DNA of 64,000 nucleotides, taken from contig NZ_SUMC01000001.1 of NCBI RefSeq assembly GCF_005047355.1, positions 372,001 through 436,000 on the forward strand, written 5' to 3'. The notes under the pieces are model-generated. The model had not been told where the DNA came from. It saw only the letters and a list, made by a program, of their open reading frames with translations, and did not search any database. Shown here one piece after another: positions 18,547-29,570 of this stretch. The first letter of the stretch is position 1. Every line of letters begins with the position of its first letter. Both the position numbers and the translations under genes were made by a program. This stretch comes from Actinacidiphila oryziradicis. GTDB lineage: Bacteria; Actinomycetota; Actinomycetes; Streptomycetales; Streptomycetaceae.

Positions 18547-18583
18547 CGAGATCTCGTCAACGTGACGACATCTCGGGTAGCAT
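18547..18583 (+). promoter_or_regulatory. Palindromic operator and -10 box ahead of pncB
   Basis: CGAGATCTCGTCA (18547-18559) and TGACGACATCTCG (18563-18575) form an imperfect palindrome, 12 of 13 pairs with a 3-nt centre. It is followed at once by TAGCAT (18578-18583), a plausible -10, so the palindrome covers the -35 region. A repressor of the NAD-salvage gene would fit; the regulator is not identified. Confidence 0.5.
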
Positions 18584-18590
18584 CCTCGGC

Positions 18591-19922
18591 ATGAGCGCTG
18601 CAGACCTTGGGCTGCCGGTGGCCGTCCCGTCCACCGCCCTGTTCACCGACCGGTACGAGCTGACGATGCTGCAGGCCGCACTGCGCAGCGGGGCGGCGCA
18701 CCGGCGTTCGGTGTTCGAGGTGTTCACCCGACGGCTGCCGGAGGGCCGCCGGTACGGCGTGGTCGCCGGGACCGGCCGGGTGCTGGACGCGGTGGAGAAC
18801 TTCCGGTTCGACGACACCATGCTGGAATTCCTGGCGCGGGAGCGGGTGGTGGACGAGCCGACGCTGGAGTGGCTGGCCGGCTACCGCTTCCGGGGCGACA
18901 TCCACGGCTATCCCGAGGGCGAGGTGTACTTCCCCGGCTCGCCGATCCTCCAGGTGGAGAGCACCTTCGCGGAGGCGGTGCTGCTGGAGACGGTCGTCCT
19001 GTCGATCCTCAACCACGACTCGGCGATCGCGGCGGCCGCGTCCCGGATGGCGGTGGCGGCGGGCGGCCGGCCGCTGATGGAGATGGGGGCGCGGCGCACC
19101 CATGAGCTGGCGGCGGTGGCGGCCTCGCGGGCGGCGTTTGTGGGCGGTTTCGAGTCGACGTCGAACCTGGCGGCGGGCTTCCGCTACGGGCTGCCGACGA
19201 TCGGTACCAGCGCGCACGCCTTCACCCTGCTCCACGACACCGAGCGCGAGGCGTTCACCGCGCAGGTGGAGGCGCTGGGGCGGGGCACGACGCTGCTGGT
19301 GGACACGTACAACGTCGAGGAGGCGGTCCGCACCGCTGTGGAGATCGCCGGGCCGGAGCTGGGCTCGGTCCGGATCGACTCGGGGGACCTGCTGCTGCTC
19401 GCGCACCGGGTGCGGCAGCAGCTGGACGATCTGGGGGCGAAGAACACGAGGATCGTGGTGACGTCGGATCTGGACGAGTACGCGATCGCCTCGCTCGCGG
19501 CGGCGCCGGTGGACGCGTACGGCGTGGGTACGTCGCTGGTGACGGGCAGCGGGCACCCGACCTGCTCGATGGTCTACAAGCTGGTGGCGCGGGCCACGGC
19601 GAATGGCGCGGACGCGCCGCTCGTACCGGTGGCGAAGAAGTCCCTGGGCGGCAAGACCAGCATCGGCGGCCGCAAGTGGGCGGCGCGGCGGCTGGACGCG
19701 GACGGGGTCGCCGAGGCCGAGGTGATCGGCACCGGCGGCGAGGTGCCGGAGGAGCTGGCGGGGCAGCAGCTGCTGGTGCCGCTGGTGCGGGGCGGGGAGA
19801 TCGTGGCGAGGGAGCCGATGGAGGCCGCGCGGCAGCGGCACGTCGCCGCTCGCGCGGGGCTGCCGTTGTCTGCGACGCAGCTGTCGCGGGGGGAGCCGGT
19901 GCTGCCGACGGAGTACCACTAG
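18591..19922 (+). CDS. pncB: Nicotinate phosphoribosyltransferase
   Basis: A 443-residue enzyme converting nicotinate and PRPP to nicotinate mononucleotide in NAD salvage. Seen: the N-terminal TDRYELTMLQAAL motif, the barrel with GARRTHE, SNLAAGFRYGLPTIGTSAHAF, and the phosphate-binding VTSDLDEY and GVGTSLVTG segments. Length is typical. The companion nicotinamidase gene pncA lies 316 bp downstream on the same strand. Confidence 0.96.
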   Translation: MSAADLGLPVAVPSTALFTDRYELTMLQAALRSGAAHRRSVFEVFTRRLPEGRRYGVVAGTGRVLDAVENFRFDDTMLEFLARERVVDEPTLEWLAGYRFRGDIHGYPEGEVYFPGSPILQVESTFAEAVLLETVVLSILNHDSAIAAAASRMAVAAGGRPLMEMGARRTHELAAVAASRAAFVGGFESTSNLAAGFRYGLPTIGTSAHAFTLLHDTEREAFTAQVEALGRGTTLLVDTYNVEEAVRTAVEIAGPELGSVRIDSGDLLLLAHRVRQQLDDLGAKNTRIVVTSDLDEYAIASLAAAPVDAYGVGTSLVTGSGHPTCSMVYKLVARATANGADAPLVPVAKKSLGGKTSIGGRKWAARRLDADGVAEAEVIGTGGEVPEELAGQQLLVPLVRGGEIVAREPMEAARQRHVAARAGLPLSATQLSRGEPVLPTEYH

Positions 19923-19924
19923 GG

Positions 19925-20190
19925 TGCCTGCGGCGCCGAAACTGGGGCTCCGCCCCAGACCCCAGGTCCTCAAACGCCGGGCGGGCTGGGGTATACCACC
20001 GTTGTGGGCAGGCGTGCCGCAGGGACGAGCGAAGCGAGATGGGCGCACCTCCTGGAGGCACCTCCCGGCCGAAGGCTGGGGGAGGTAGCTGGGGGATTCC
20101 AGGGGCGCGGCCCCCCACGCGGCGCCAGCCGCATATCGGACGCAGCAGGGAAGGGGCGGGGTAGGGAAAGCGCCGCAGGCATCCGGTCCG
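19925..20190. repeat. Dispersed intergenic palindromic repeat, copy B
   Basis: The pncB-pncA spacer carries the same mosaic as 4113-4375 in the opposite order. It contains GTTGTGGGCAGGCGTGCCGCAGGG, a GCACCTCC...GGGGGAGG palindrome and, at its right end, the inverted GCGGCGCCAGCCGCATATC block ending in GCGCCGCAGGC. It probably separates the pncB and pncA transcripts. No gene is visible in it. Confidence 0.7.
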
Positions 20191-20237
20191 CCGGACCTAC
20201 GATCAATGACCGTCAGCTATCGGAAGGGCGAACCGCG

Positions 20238-20831
20238 ATGCACCGCGCACTGATCGTCGTAGACGTGCAGAACGACTTCTGCGAGGGCGGCAGCCTGGCG
20301 GTCACCGGCGGCGCCGGTGTCGCCGCCGCCATCACCGATCTCGTCGGGCAGTCTCCTGCCGGCTACCGCCATGTCGTCGCCACCCGGGATCACCACATAT
20401 CTCCCGGTGACCACTTCGCGGAGCACCCCGACTACGCGCACTCCTGGCCGGCGCACTGCGTCGCCGGGACGGCGGGCGCCGGCTTCCATCCGAACTTCGC
20501 GCCCGCCGTCGCCTCCGGGGCGGTCGACGCCGTCTTCGACAAGGGCGCCTACGCGGCGGCGTACAGCGGCTTCGAAGGCGCCGACGAGACCGGCACCGGG
20601 CTGGCGCAGTGGCTTCGCGCCCGTGGTGTGACGGAGGTGGACGTGGTGGGCATAGCCACCGATCACTGCGTGCGCGCCACGGCTCTGGACGCGGTCCGGG
20701 AGGGCTTTCGCACCCATGTCCTGCTGGATCTGACGGCGGGCGTGGCCGCCGGGACCACCGAGCGTGCCCTGGTGGAGCTGCGCGAGGCCGGCGCCGAGCT
20801 CACCGGCAAGCCGGTCGTCGCGGGAGGCTAG
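20238..20831 (+). CDS. pncA: Nicotinamidase / isochorismatase-family hydrolase
   Basis: A 197-residue enzyme deamidating nicotinamide to nicotinate, feeding PncB. The catalytic triad is Asp9 (VVDVQNDFC), Lys102 (FDKGAY) and Cys144 (ATDHCVRAT); the metal motif ATRDHH carries Asp51 and His53. Length and motifs match PncA closely. Neighbouring pncB supports the assignment. Confidence 0.95.
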   Translation: MHRALIVVDVQNDFCEGGSLAVTGGAGVAAAITDLVGQSPAGYRHVVATRDHHISPGDHFAEHPDYAHSWPAHCVAGTAGAGFHPNFAPAVASGAVDAVFDKGAYAAAYSGFEGADETGTGLAQWLRARGVTEVDVVGIATDHCVRATALDAVREGFRTHVLLDLTAGVAAGTTERALVELREAGAELTGKPVVAGG

Positions 20832-20851
20832 GGGCGTCACCCTGCGGGTTG

Positions 20852-21169
20852 TCAGGTCCGCATCTGCTCGCGCAGCAGAGCGGCGATGGGCTGCCAGGGA
20901 TCGGCGTCGGTCGCGGCGGCGGGGCGCCAGATCAGGCCGTCCGGGTGGTGGAGGACAGCGGTGATCTCGTCCGGGGTGGGTGGCTCGGAGTTGCCGGAGA
21001 GGCGGGCGCCGCGGAAGCCGAGATTGCGGAGCCGGGTGAGGGCACGCTGGCGGTTCTGGGCGTGGATGATGAAGCGGATGTCGGGGCCCTGAGCCGTGCC
21101 GGGGCTGGGCAGTCGTAGTGCGACGACGACATTGCCGCCGGGGAGCCGGATGAATCCACCGCTTGCCAT
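20852..21169 (-). CDS. Conserved small protein of unknown function
   Basis: A 105-residue soluble protein with no motif I recognise. The N-terminal half alternates short strands (GGFIRLPGGNVVVALRL) and the middle is basic (HAQNRQRALTRLRNLGFRG). The start is uncertain: ATG 21169 or GTG 21175; neither has a clear ribosome site. Codon use is typical of the host, so it is probably real. Confidence 0.6.
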   Translation of the reverse strand: MASGGFIRLPGGNVVVALRLPSPGTAQGPDIRFIIHAQNRQRALTRLRNLGFRGARLSGNSEPPTPDEITAVLHHPDGLIWRPAAATDADPWQPIAALLREQMRT

Positions 21170-21296
21170 AAGCACATGATCCGGGTGTCCGGCCCCCGCC
21201 CGCCAGGGGGCGAGGGCCGAACCGGTCGCTTCGGGCCGATTCAGAGCGGCACAGACCGCTTCGGATCACTTCTGGAGTGTTTAAGATCACTTCGGA

Positions 21297-22321
21297 TCAC
21301 TTCGTGGACTTGCCGACCTGGACGATGATGTCGCTGCCGTCCCGGGCCTCCCACAGGATCTTGATGCGGGTGTTGGTGTCGGACACCTGCACACCGCCGG
21401 TGGGATTCGACCCAGGGTAGTAATACCTACCCCTGTGGTCGTCGAAGACCGGGTTGCCGGGCTTGCTCTTGATCTTCGCGGCGACACCGTCCTTGTGCAG
21501 GGTGACGGCGTCGGTGCGGGAGAGCGAGAAGGGCGAGTCGTACGACTGGTAGCGGTTGCGCATCACTGTGCCGTCCGACCAGGTCTCCGGCACGGCGTGC
21601 GCGTCGATCGGCAGGATCTCGCCGGAGCCCGGGTGGACGCTGGTGTTGTTGTCCGTCCGGGAGGTGTCCCAGAGCGAGATCAGCAGGCCGTTCTGGTACG
21701 GGAAGTGCTCGACCCAGTTCGGCCTGGTGCTGCTGAACCCGAAGTTGTACGGGCCGACCGCCAGCGTCTTGTCGTAGGAGACGTACTGCCGGTTCTCGGC
21801 GATGTAGTACTGCGGGTACTCATCGGAGAACGACGCTCCGACGCGCGAGAAGCCGCCCGTCGTCCAGCCGTTGTCGCCGTCCTCGGCACCATCGGTGACC
21901 AGGGCGGATCCATCGGCGGTGAGGGTGATCGCGTCCGCCGTGAAGCCCTTCTGGGCGACGCCGCCGTCGGTCTGGTAGCGGAAGCGCAGCTTCACCGGCT
22001 GCCCGGCGTAGGCGTCCAGCGGGTAGACCAGGTCTTGGTAGGCGTCGACGGTGCCGGTCAGGGCCGGCTTGCCGCTGCCGTCGCGGGGGACGGGGCTGCC
22101 GCCGGTGGTGCCGTCGAGCGGGGTCCAGGTGGAGCCGCCGTCGGCGGACACCTCGGGTTGTGTTCGACCACTTGCGCTTTGGCGGGGTCCTGTCGCACGA
22201 CGCCGGCGACGGTGTGGGACTGGGCGGCCGCAGCCGTCGACGCGGGTAGCGCGGTGGCGCCGAGCGCGGCTATCGCCACGGCCAGAGCGGCGGGTCTGAT
22301 GGCCCTCCGGTGACTCTTCAC
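21297..22321 (-). pseudogene. Immune-inhibitor-A-like M6 peptidase, internally deleted
   Basis: The 5' end is intact: GTG 22321 with AGGGAGGT nine nt upstream, a secretion signal (RPAALAVAIAALGATALP) and a propeptide start reading RQDPAKAQVVEHN. Around 22155 the frame jumps to the C-terminal part of an InhA protein (EVSADGGSTWTPLDG, then NWVEHFPYQNGLLISLWDT and a beta-sandwich tail). The HExxH catalytic domain, several hundred residues, is missing and the two parts are out of frame. It cannot make a functional protease. Confidence 0.8.
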
Positions 22322-22665
22322 GATGTCTTGACCTCCCTTGGGTGAAGCCATTGCACCGAAGTGACGAAAGAAAAGACAGATATTGACTTGGGCATGACGA
22401 GCAACTACGGTGAGCGGCCACCCTGTTACGGACAGCGGACGCCGTTTGGCATGTCCCGTCCGGCAGTTGAGACGTCGGTGATCGCCGTGCGACCCCATGC
22501 GCCCCCTGTGCTTCAGCGGCCCTCGGCCCCAGGGTTAGGTCACGCTTACCGGCCATTCCGTTCGGGCATGCCCGAACATAGAGTCTTTGACGGCGCGCCA
22601 CGCATGAAAAACGGGCCTACCCCAGGTCCGAACCCAATCGACATATTCGAGGACGGACCCCCGCC
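22322..22665. other. Intergenic region without a gene
   Basis: 344 bp between divergent genes. I see the ribosome site of the deleted peptidase gene at the left end but no open frame with convincing codon use, RNA structure or repeat in the rest. Confidence 0.4.
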
Positions 22666-22953
22666 ATGCCGCGTCCTACCCCCGCCCAACTCGTTTATGG
22701 TTCTGCGACCGTGGTCCTCTCCACGCTCGCGATGCTGCTGCTCTCCGAGGTGCGCTCCGGCGCCGGCGTTGTCATCATCGCCGCCGCCGGACTACTCCTC
22801 GGCGTGCTGGTCGCAGTGAGCGTAACGATTCCTCTCACCGCCCGGCCCAAGTCCCGCACGTCCGCCACCTCCGTGAGCCCCCCTGCCGCCCCCGGACCAA
22901 TGCCACCACCGCGGGCCCGGCCGCGCGTACGCGAGCACTCACTGCGCCGCTGA
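22666..22953 (+). CDS. Small membrane protein of unknown function
   Basis: 95 residues with two adjacent transmembrane segments (about 8-25 and 31-57), followed by a Pro/Arg-rich cytoplasmic tail. No domain is recognised. The start ATG 22666 has a GAGGACGG sequence upstream. A very strong terminator follows the stop, which supports a real gene. Confidence 0.6.
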   Translation: MPRPTPAQLVYGSATVVLSTLAMLLLSEVRSGAGVVIIAAAGLLLGVLVAVSVTIPLTARPKSRTSATSVSPPAAPGPMPPPRARPRVREHSLRR

Positions 22954-22981
22954 CCGTACGACTCGTACCGCCGGCACTACG

Positions 22982-23025
22982 GAAGGCCCCGGGACCCAAG
23001 TCGCTTCTTGGGTCCCGGGGCCTTC
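22982..23025. terminator. Strong bidirectional hairpin terminator
   Basis: A perfect 19-bp inverted repeat (22982-23000 and 23007-23025; GAAGGCCCCGGGACCCAAG and its complement) with a 6-nt loop. It lies between convergent genes, 14 nt beyond the RDD gene stop. Confidence 0.9.
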
Positions 23026-23039
23026 GCCGATGCCGGATG

Positions 23040-23606
23040 TCAGACGGCCCGGACCACGACCGTCCGGCCCGCCTTGTCGTGCAGACACTGGTGGTACGGC
23101 TTGTCCCACAGGCACCACAACACATTGACCAGCCAGAAGATCGAGCCACAGCACGGCACGAGCGGCACCAGCGAATATGTCGCCTCCCGCTTCAGCGCCA
23201 CCTGCGAGGTCGGCGTCGAGCCGTCCGCGAGCATCGCCACTCGCAGGTGCATCAGCTTCTTGCCGAGGCTCTGGCCGCTCCGGGTCAGGAGCACCACCTG
23301 GTATCCCAGATACACCACCGCGTAGATCAGCGACTGACCGTATGTCTCAGCCGCGTTGGCCATGTCGTACCGGCCCCACGCCAGGCCCGTGAGGCCGTAC
23401 ACCGGGATACCGACGATCAGAGCGTCCACGATCCGCGCCACCAAGCGCTTGCCCCGGTTCCCCAACGGCGGCATCCCCGCCAGCGGATCCGCCACAGGCG
23501 GCGCCGGGGCGCCGTACGGGCTGCCTCCGTACTCACCGTGGGGTGGCGGCTTCGCGAACGGATCCTCGGGCCCGCCGGTGGCCGGCGGCGGCTGATCGTT
23601 GCTCAT
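23040..23606 (-). CDS. RDD family membrane protein
   Basis: 188 residues. A Pro/Gly-rich N-terminal 50 residues is followed by the RDD domain: R-x-VARIVDALIVG in the first transmembrane segment, a second segment near SLIYAVVYLGYQVVLL, and the SLGKKLMHLRV motif. A third hydrophobic region (LVNVLWCLWDK) and HDKAGRTVVV end it. RDD proteins are possible transporters or membrane chaperones; function unknown. A second RDD gene lies just upstream on the same strand. Confidence 0.9.
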   Translation of the reverse strand: MSNDQPPPATGGPEDPFAKPPPHGEYGGSPYGAPAPPVADPLAGMPPLGNRGKRLVARIVDALIVGIPVYGLTGLAWGRYDMANAAETYGQSLIYAVVYLGYQVVLLTRSGQSLGKKLMHLRVAMLADGSTPTSQVALKREATYSLVPLVPCCGSIFWLVNVLWCLWDKPYHQCLHDKAGRTVVVRAV

Positions 23607-23733
23607 AGGCCGAGTGAAACCCGGGCGGAGTCGGTGCGCCTCCGGCGCGACCCGTTCGGGGGACGAGGCATCTGCGGCGGCCCCTACGGCCGGCTACGGC
23701 TCAGCGGCGCCGCAGGTCGGAGGGGCGGGAAGG

Positions 23734-24933
23734 TCAGCCGGACTTCGCCACGAAGGTCCTCGCCGCCTTGTCGTGCCAGCACTGCCGCCAGGGACGGTCG
23801 ACGACGCACCACGCCAGGCCGACGACACCGATCACCAGAGCGTCCAGGACAGTTCGGGTCAGCCAGCGGCGCAGGGCGGGGCCGAAGTCGGGCTCGTACT
23901 GGGACTCGATGTCCAGCACGCGCAGCCCGAGCAGTTTCTTGCCCAGGGTGCGGCCCCACCTGACCGTCGGCAGCACCTCGTAGAGGAGGCCGGTGACGAG
24001 GACAACGGCCGCGATGATGCCGAACTGCACACCTGTCGTGCCGTCGACCAGCCAGACCGTGACCGTCTCGCCGGTCCGGCGCGCCTGGTCCATCTTGTCC
24101 TGGATGTGGTTGTACGCCGCCGAGCCCAGCGGCACCGCGGCGATGGAGACGACGGCGGCCACGACGACGGAGTCGATCAGCCGCGCCACGAGGCGCTTGC
24201 CCAGTGCGGCCGGGCGCGCCTGCTGCTGCGCCGCGGCGAGGAAGGGGTCGTGCGCGACGGGCTTCCACGGGACGGGGGGCCCGGAGCGGGAGGGGTCCTG
24301 CCGGGCGAGGTCGCGGACCTGCTGCGGCCACGGCAGAGGCCCGCCCGCCGCCTGCGCCGAAGCGGGTGCGGGCGCCGGTGCGGCGGCCCGGGCGGTCGGC
24401 ACAGCGGGCGAGGCGGTACCGGGGCCGGAGACGGTGGCGGCACCCGGCGCGGGGGCGGGGGCGGGGGCGGGGGACAGTTCGGGGGCGCCCCAGGAAATCC
24501 GGGGCCGGTCGGCGCCGAAGCCGGACTGGCGGCCGGAGTCGGCGTTCCAGGCCCGCGCGGAGTCCGGAGCAGGGGCAGGGCCCGCACCCGGGGCAGGGGC
24601 GGCCGGGGCCGCGGGCACCCCGGACTCGGCGACGGGCACGCCGTGCTCGGCGACCGGGGCGTACGGGTCCTCGTCGAGATACATGGGCCCGGATTCGTCG
24701 ACAGCCGGGACCCGCGGCGCCGGGGGCCGGGCCGGCGGCGGGGCCGGGGGCAGGGCCGCCGGGGGCAGGGGGACCGGCGCGGGGGCGGCGGCCACGCCGG
24801 GCGGGAGGCCGGTCTCCTCACCCGGAGGAGGGGCGGGGCGGCTCGTGCCGGGCACCCAGGCGGAGCCGTTCCAGAACCGGATGTAGCCCGGAATGGACGG
24901 GTCCGGATAGTAGCCCGGGGTAGGGATGCTCAT
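23734..24933 (-). CDS. RDD family protein with N-terminal DUF2510 domain
   Basis: A 399-residue protein. The N-terminus (residues 1-35) has the DUF2510 pattern GYYPDPSIPGYIRFWNGSAWV. About 200 residues of Ala/Pro-rich linker follow, then an RDD domain (LVARLIDSVVVAAVVSI, TLGKKLLGLRV) and the HDKAARTFVAKSG ending. The shared ending and order with the neighbouring RDD gene point to a local duplication. ATG 24933 is chosen to start at the DUF2510 domain. Confidence 0.88.
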   Translation of the reverse strand: MSIPTPGYYPDPSIPGYIRFWNGSAWVPGTSRPAPPPGEETGLPPGVAAAPAPVPLPPAALPPAPPPARPPAPRVPAVDESGPMYLDEDPYAPVAEHGVPVAESGVPAAPAAPAPGAGPAPAPDSARAWNADSGRQSGFGADRPRISWGAPELSPAPAPAPAPGAATVSGPGTASPAVPTARAAAPAPAPASAQAAGGPLPWPQQVRDLARQDPSRSGPPVPWKPVAHDPFLAAAQQQARPAALGKRLVARLIDSVVVAAVVSIAAVPLGSAAYNHIQDKMDQARRTGETVTVWLVDGTTGVQFGIIAAVVLVTGLLYEVLPTVRWGRTLGKKLLGLRVLDIESQYEPDFGPALRRWLTRTVLDALVIGVVGLAWCVVDRPWRQCWHDKAARTFVAKSG

Positions 24934-25241
24934 CGTCCGTAGGTCCCGTATCTGCTCGGCCTGCCTGTGGTGCGCGTACGCGCGTGTGACGTCCACATCT
25001 ACCAGACCCGCGGACCGGCCGGGCCCGGCGCGGGCAGGCGTCACCTTCCCGCGCGCCGCAAGCTTTCTGTCTACCTCTTCGGCGCCCCCTTTGAACCGGC
25101 TTCGGCAAAACCCGCCCCGCCCGCCGGAAGTCGCGTAATGGTGTGGACTGTATGCGCTCTCTCCCGGTGCGGGCCCTATGCAGCACCCGCCGCGCAGCAG
25201 GGGCTAGGGGCCGACGCGCCGAGGAAGGGACGACGTCTCTC
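24934..25241. other. Intergenic region upstream of ssgG
   Basis: 308 bp between divergent genes, presumably with the ssgG and RDD promoters. A GAGGAAGGGA ribosome site for ssgG lies at 25221-25230. I see no further gene, RNA or repeat. Confidence 0.4.
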
Positions 25242-25715
25242 ATGCACACCGTGGTGGAACGCGAACTGGAACTCAATCTCGTGGTCTCCCCCGAGCGCAG
25301 CATCGCCGTACCGGCGAAGCTGATCTACCGCTCGGACGATCCGTTCGCCGTGCACATCACCTTTCACCTGGGGTCGGACTCGCCGGTGAACTGGACGTTC
25401 GCGCGTGAGCTGCTGGTGGAGGGGGTGTTCCGGCCGTGCGGGCACGGGGATGTACGGATCTGGCCCACGAAGATCGACGGGCAGAGCGTGATCTGCATGG
25501 CCCTGAGTTCCCCGGACGGCAACGCGCTGCTGGAGGCGTCGGCGACGCCGGTGGCGGAGTGGCTGGAGCACACGCTCCGCGCCGTACCGCCGGGGACGGA
25601 GGGCGATGAGCTGTCGCTGGACGACGGGCTGGCCGATCTGCTGGCCACCACGTCCCGCGACGAGCCATGGCTACGGGATCCGTGGCGGCAGGGGGACGAA
25701 TCGCCCGAGGCGTAG
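25242..25715 (+). CDS. ssgG: SsgA-like sporulation and cell-division protein (SsgG-like)
   Basis: A 157-residue SALP family protein. These proteins guide septum formation and spore wall events in sporulating actinomycetes. Seen: DDPFAVHITFHLGSDSPVNWTFARELLVEGV and the GHGDVRIWP motif near the middle, as in SsgA and SsgB, then VPPGTE in the C-terminal part. The symbol ssgG rests on gene neighbourhood (between the RDD pair and an FAD oxidase), not on a phylogeny. ATG 25242 fits the family start. Confidence 0.85.
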   Translation: MHTVVERELELNLVVSPERSIAVPAKLIYRSDDPFAVHITFHLGSDSPVNWTFARELLVEGVFRPCGHGDVRIWPTKIDGQSVICMALSSPDGNALLEASATPVAEWLEHTLRAVPPGTEGDELSLDDGLADLLATTSRDEPWLRDPWRQGDESPEA

Positions 25716-25717
25716 GC

Positions 25718-27085
25718 TCAGAAGAGCTTGCCCGGGTTGAGCAGCCCCAGCGGGTCGAAGACCTGCTTCACGCCACGCTGCAATTCCACGCCGACCGGGC
25801 CGAGCTCCCTGGCCAGCCACTCCTTCTTCAGTACGCCGACGCCGTGCTCCCCGGTGATCGTGCCGCCCAGCGCCAGGCCGAGCGCCATGATCTCGTCGAA
25901 CGACTCCCGGGCCCGCCGGGACTCGTCCGGGTCGCCGGCGTCGAAGCAGACCACGGGGTGGGTGTTGCCGTCCCCGGCGTGCGCGCACACCCCGATCGTC
26001 AGGTCGAACTTCGCCGCGATGGCCGCGACGCCCTCCAGCATCGCCCCGAGCGCGCTGCGCGGCACGCACACATCGTCGATCATCGTCGCCGTTGACACCA
26101 GTTCCAACGCGGGCAGCGCCAGCCGGCGCGCCTGGAGGAGCAGTTCGGACTCGGCGGTGTCCTCGGCCGGGACCACCTGCGTGGCACCCGCCGCCGTACA
26201 CACTTTGCCCAGCGCCGCCAGATCCGCGGCCGGGTCGTGGCTGTCGAAGGCCGCCAGCAGCAGGGCCTCCGTCGACTCCGGCAGGCCCATCCGGGCCATC
26301 TTGTTCACGGCCCGGACCGTCGTGCCGTCCATCAGCTCCAGCAGCGACGGCGCGTGACCTCCCGCCATGATCGCGCACACCGCCTCGCAGGCCGCCGCCG
26401 CCGACGGGAACTCCGCCACCAGCGCCAGCTGCTCCGGCGGCGCCGGTTTCAGCGCCAGCACCGCCCGTACGACAATGCCCAGGCTGCCCTCCGAGCCCAC
26501 GAACAGCCGGGTCAGGTCGTACCCCGCGACGCCCTTCGCTGTGCGCCGCCCGGTCTTCAGCAGCCGGCCGTCCGCCAGCACGACCTCCAGCCCCAGCACA
26601 TACTCGGCGGTCACCCCGTACTTCACACAGCACAGACCGCCCGAGCCGGTGCCGATATTGCCGCCGATCGTGCACTGTTCCCAGCTCGACGGGTCCGGCG
26701 GATAGCACAGCCCCAGCTCCCCCACCGCCCGCGACAGCACCGCGTTCACGACCCCGGGCTCCACGACCGCGATCCGGTTGACCGGATCGATCTCCAGGAT
26801 CCGGTCCATCCGGGTGAGGGACAGCACTATGCACCCGTCCGAGGCGTTCGCCGCGCCCGACAGTCCCGTCCGCGCCCCCTGCGGCACCACGGGCACCTGT
26901 AGCGCCGTCGCCGTGCGCATGACGTGCTGCACCTGCTCCACGGTGCGTGGCAGAACAACCACCGCCGGGGCACCGGAGGGGCAGAAGCCCGCCATGTCGT
27001 GTCCGTACGAGGTCGTCACATCCGGGTCGGTAATTACGGCCTCGCCGGGGAGCCCGGCACGCAGCTGCTCGATCAGATCGCCCAT
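25718..27085 (-). CDS. FAD-linked oxidase (GlcD/lactate dehydrogenase type)
   Basis: A 455-residue flavoprotein of the VAO family. The N-terminal PCMH FAD domain has VVPQGARTGLSGAAN and the CTIGGNIGTGSGG segment. The C-terminal FAD-oxidase domain has CAHAGDGNTHP and the GTITGEHGVGVLK motif with catalytic His, ending FDPLGLLNPGK. It probably oxidises a 2-hydroxy acid such as glycolate or D-lactate. It ends 2 nt from the convergent ssgG stop. Confidence 0.95.
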   Translation of the reverse strand: MGDLIEQLRAGLPGEAVITDPDVTTSYGHDMAGFCPSGAPAVVVLPRTVEQVQHVMRTATALQVPVVPQGARTGLSGAANASDGCIVLSLTRMDRILEIDPVNRIAVVEPGVVNAVLSRAVGELGLCYPPDPSSWEQCTIGGNIGTGSGGLCCVKYGVTAEYVLGLEVVLADGRLLKTGRRTAKGVAGYDLTRLFVGSEGSLGIVVRAVLALKPAPPEQLALVAEFPSAAAACEAVCAIMAGGHAPSLLELMDGTTVRAVNKMARMGLPESTEALLLAAFDSHDPAADLAALGKVCTAAGATQVVPAEDTAESELLLQARRLALPALELVSTATMIDDVCVPRSALGAMLEGVAAIAAKFDLTIGVCAHAGDGNTHPVVCFDAGDPDESRRARESFDEIMALGLALGGTITGEHGVGVLKKEWLARELGPVGVELQRGVKQVFDPLGLLNPGKLF

Positions 27086-27173
27086 GTGTCCAGCCTCGCA
27101 CTGTGCCCGTCCTCGGGGAAGACGTGGACACCGGCTTCCCGCTCACACCCGAACAAAGTTCGACATAACCTCA

Positions 27174-28833
<1,660 letters not shown>

Positions 28834-28901
28834 GGAGTGAATCTAGTTCACGCGCGGAGCCACTGCCGCCCCGGCCTGCGCACGGGCGCGACGGCACCGC
28901 G

Positions 28902-29570
28902 CTAGCGCAACGCGTCGGCGACTTCCACGGCCGCCTCGACGACCCTCGGCCCGACGCGCTCCGGCACCGAGTCGGCGAGCATGACCACGCCGACGGCGCC
29001 CTCGATGCCGGTCACCCCCAGGAGCGGTGCGGCGGCGCCGCTGGCCCCCGCCTCGACGTCACCCTGGATGAGGACGTAGCCGGGCAGGCCCTCCGTGGAT
29101 CCCTGCTCGGGCAGATACGGCGCCTGGCCGCGGCCGGCGAGTATGGCGCGGCCGGCGGCGCCGCGGTCGAGGGAGTGGCGGAAGCCGGTGCGGTAGGCGA
29201 CGTGGTAGTCCGTCCAGCTGGGCTCGACGACAGCCACGGCGAGCGCCTCGGTGCCGTCGACGAGGGTGAGGTGGGCGGTGGCGCCGATGTCCTCGGCGAG
29301 GGCACGCAGGGCCGGCAGGGCGGCTTCCCGGAGCAGGGGGTGCACCTGGTGGGCGAGCCGGAGCACACCGAGCCCGACCCGGGCCCGGCCGCCGAGGTCA
29401 CGCCGTACGAGCGCGTGCTGTTCGAGCGTGGCCAACAGCCGGTAGACAACAGTCCGGTTGACACCCAGTTTTGCGGCGAGCTCGGTCACGGTCAGCCCGT
29501 GGTCGGTGTCGGCCAGCAGTCTGAGGACCCGCAGGCCCCGGTCGAGGGTCTGGGACGTCTCCGCGGTCAC
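28902..29570 (-). CDS. IclR family transcriptional regulator
   Basis: A 222-residue repressor/activator. An N-terminal winged helix (LTVTELAAKLGVNRTVVYRLLATLEQ) is followed by an effector-binding domain containing the GRAILA motif (here AGRAILAG). GTG 29570 has GGAGAGGGGG 4 nt upstream and gives the usual IclR length; an upstream ATG at 29624 lacks this. The target is unknown. Confidence 0.9.
   Translation of the reverse strand: MTAETSQTLDRGLRVLRLLADTDHGLTVTELAAKLGVNRTVVYRLLATLEQHALVRRDLGGRARVGLGVLRLAHQVHPLLREAALPALRALAEDIGATAHLTLVDGTEALAVAVVEPSWTDYHVAYRTGFRHSLDRGAAGRAILAGRGQAPYLPEQGSTEGLPGYVLIQGDVEAGASGAAAPLLGVTGIEGAVGVVMLADSVPERVGPRVVEAAVEVADALR

Noticed and set aside
22361..22819. Possible + strand gene upstream of the small membrane protein
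   Set aside because: The frame has no domain or ribosome site and overlaps the better-supported 22666 gene in another frame.
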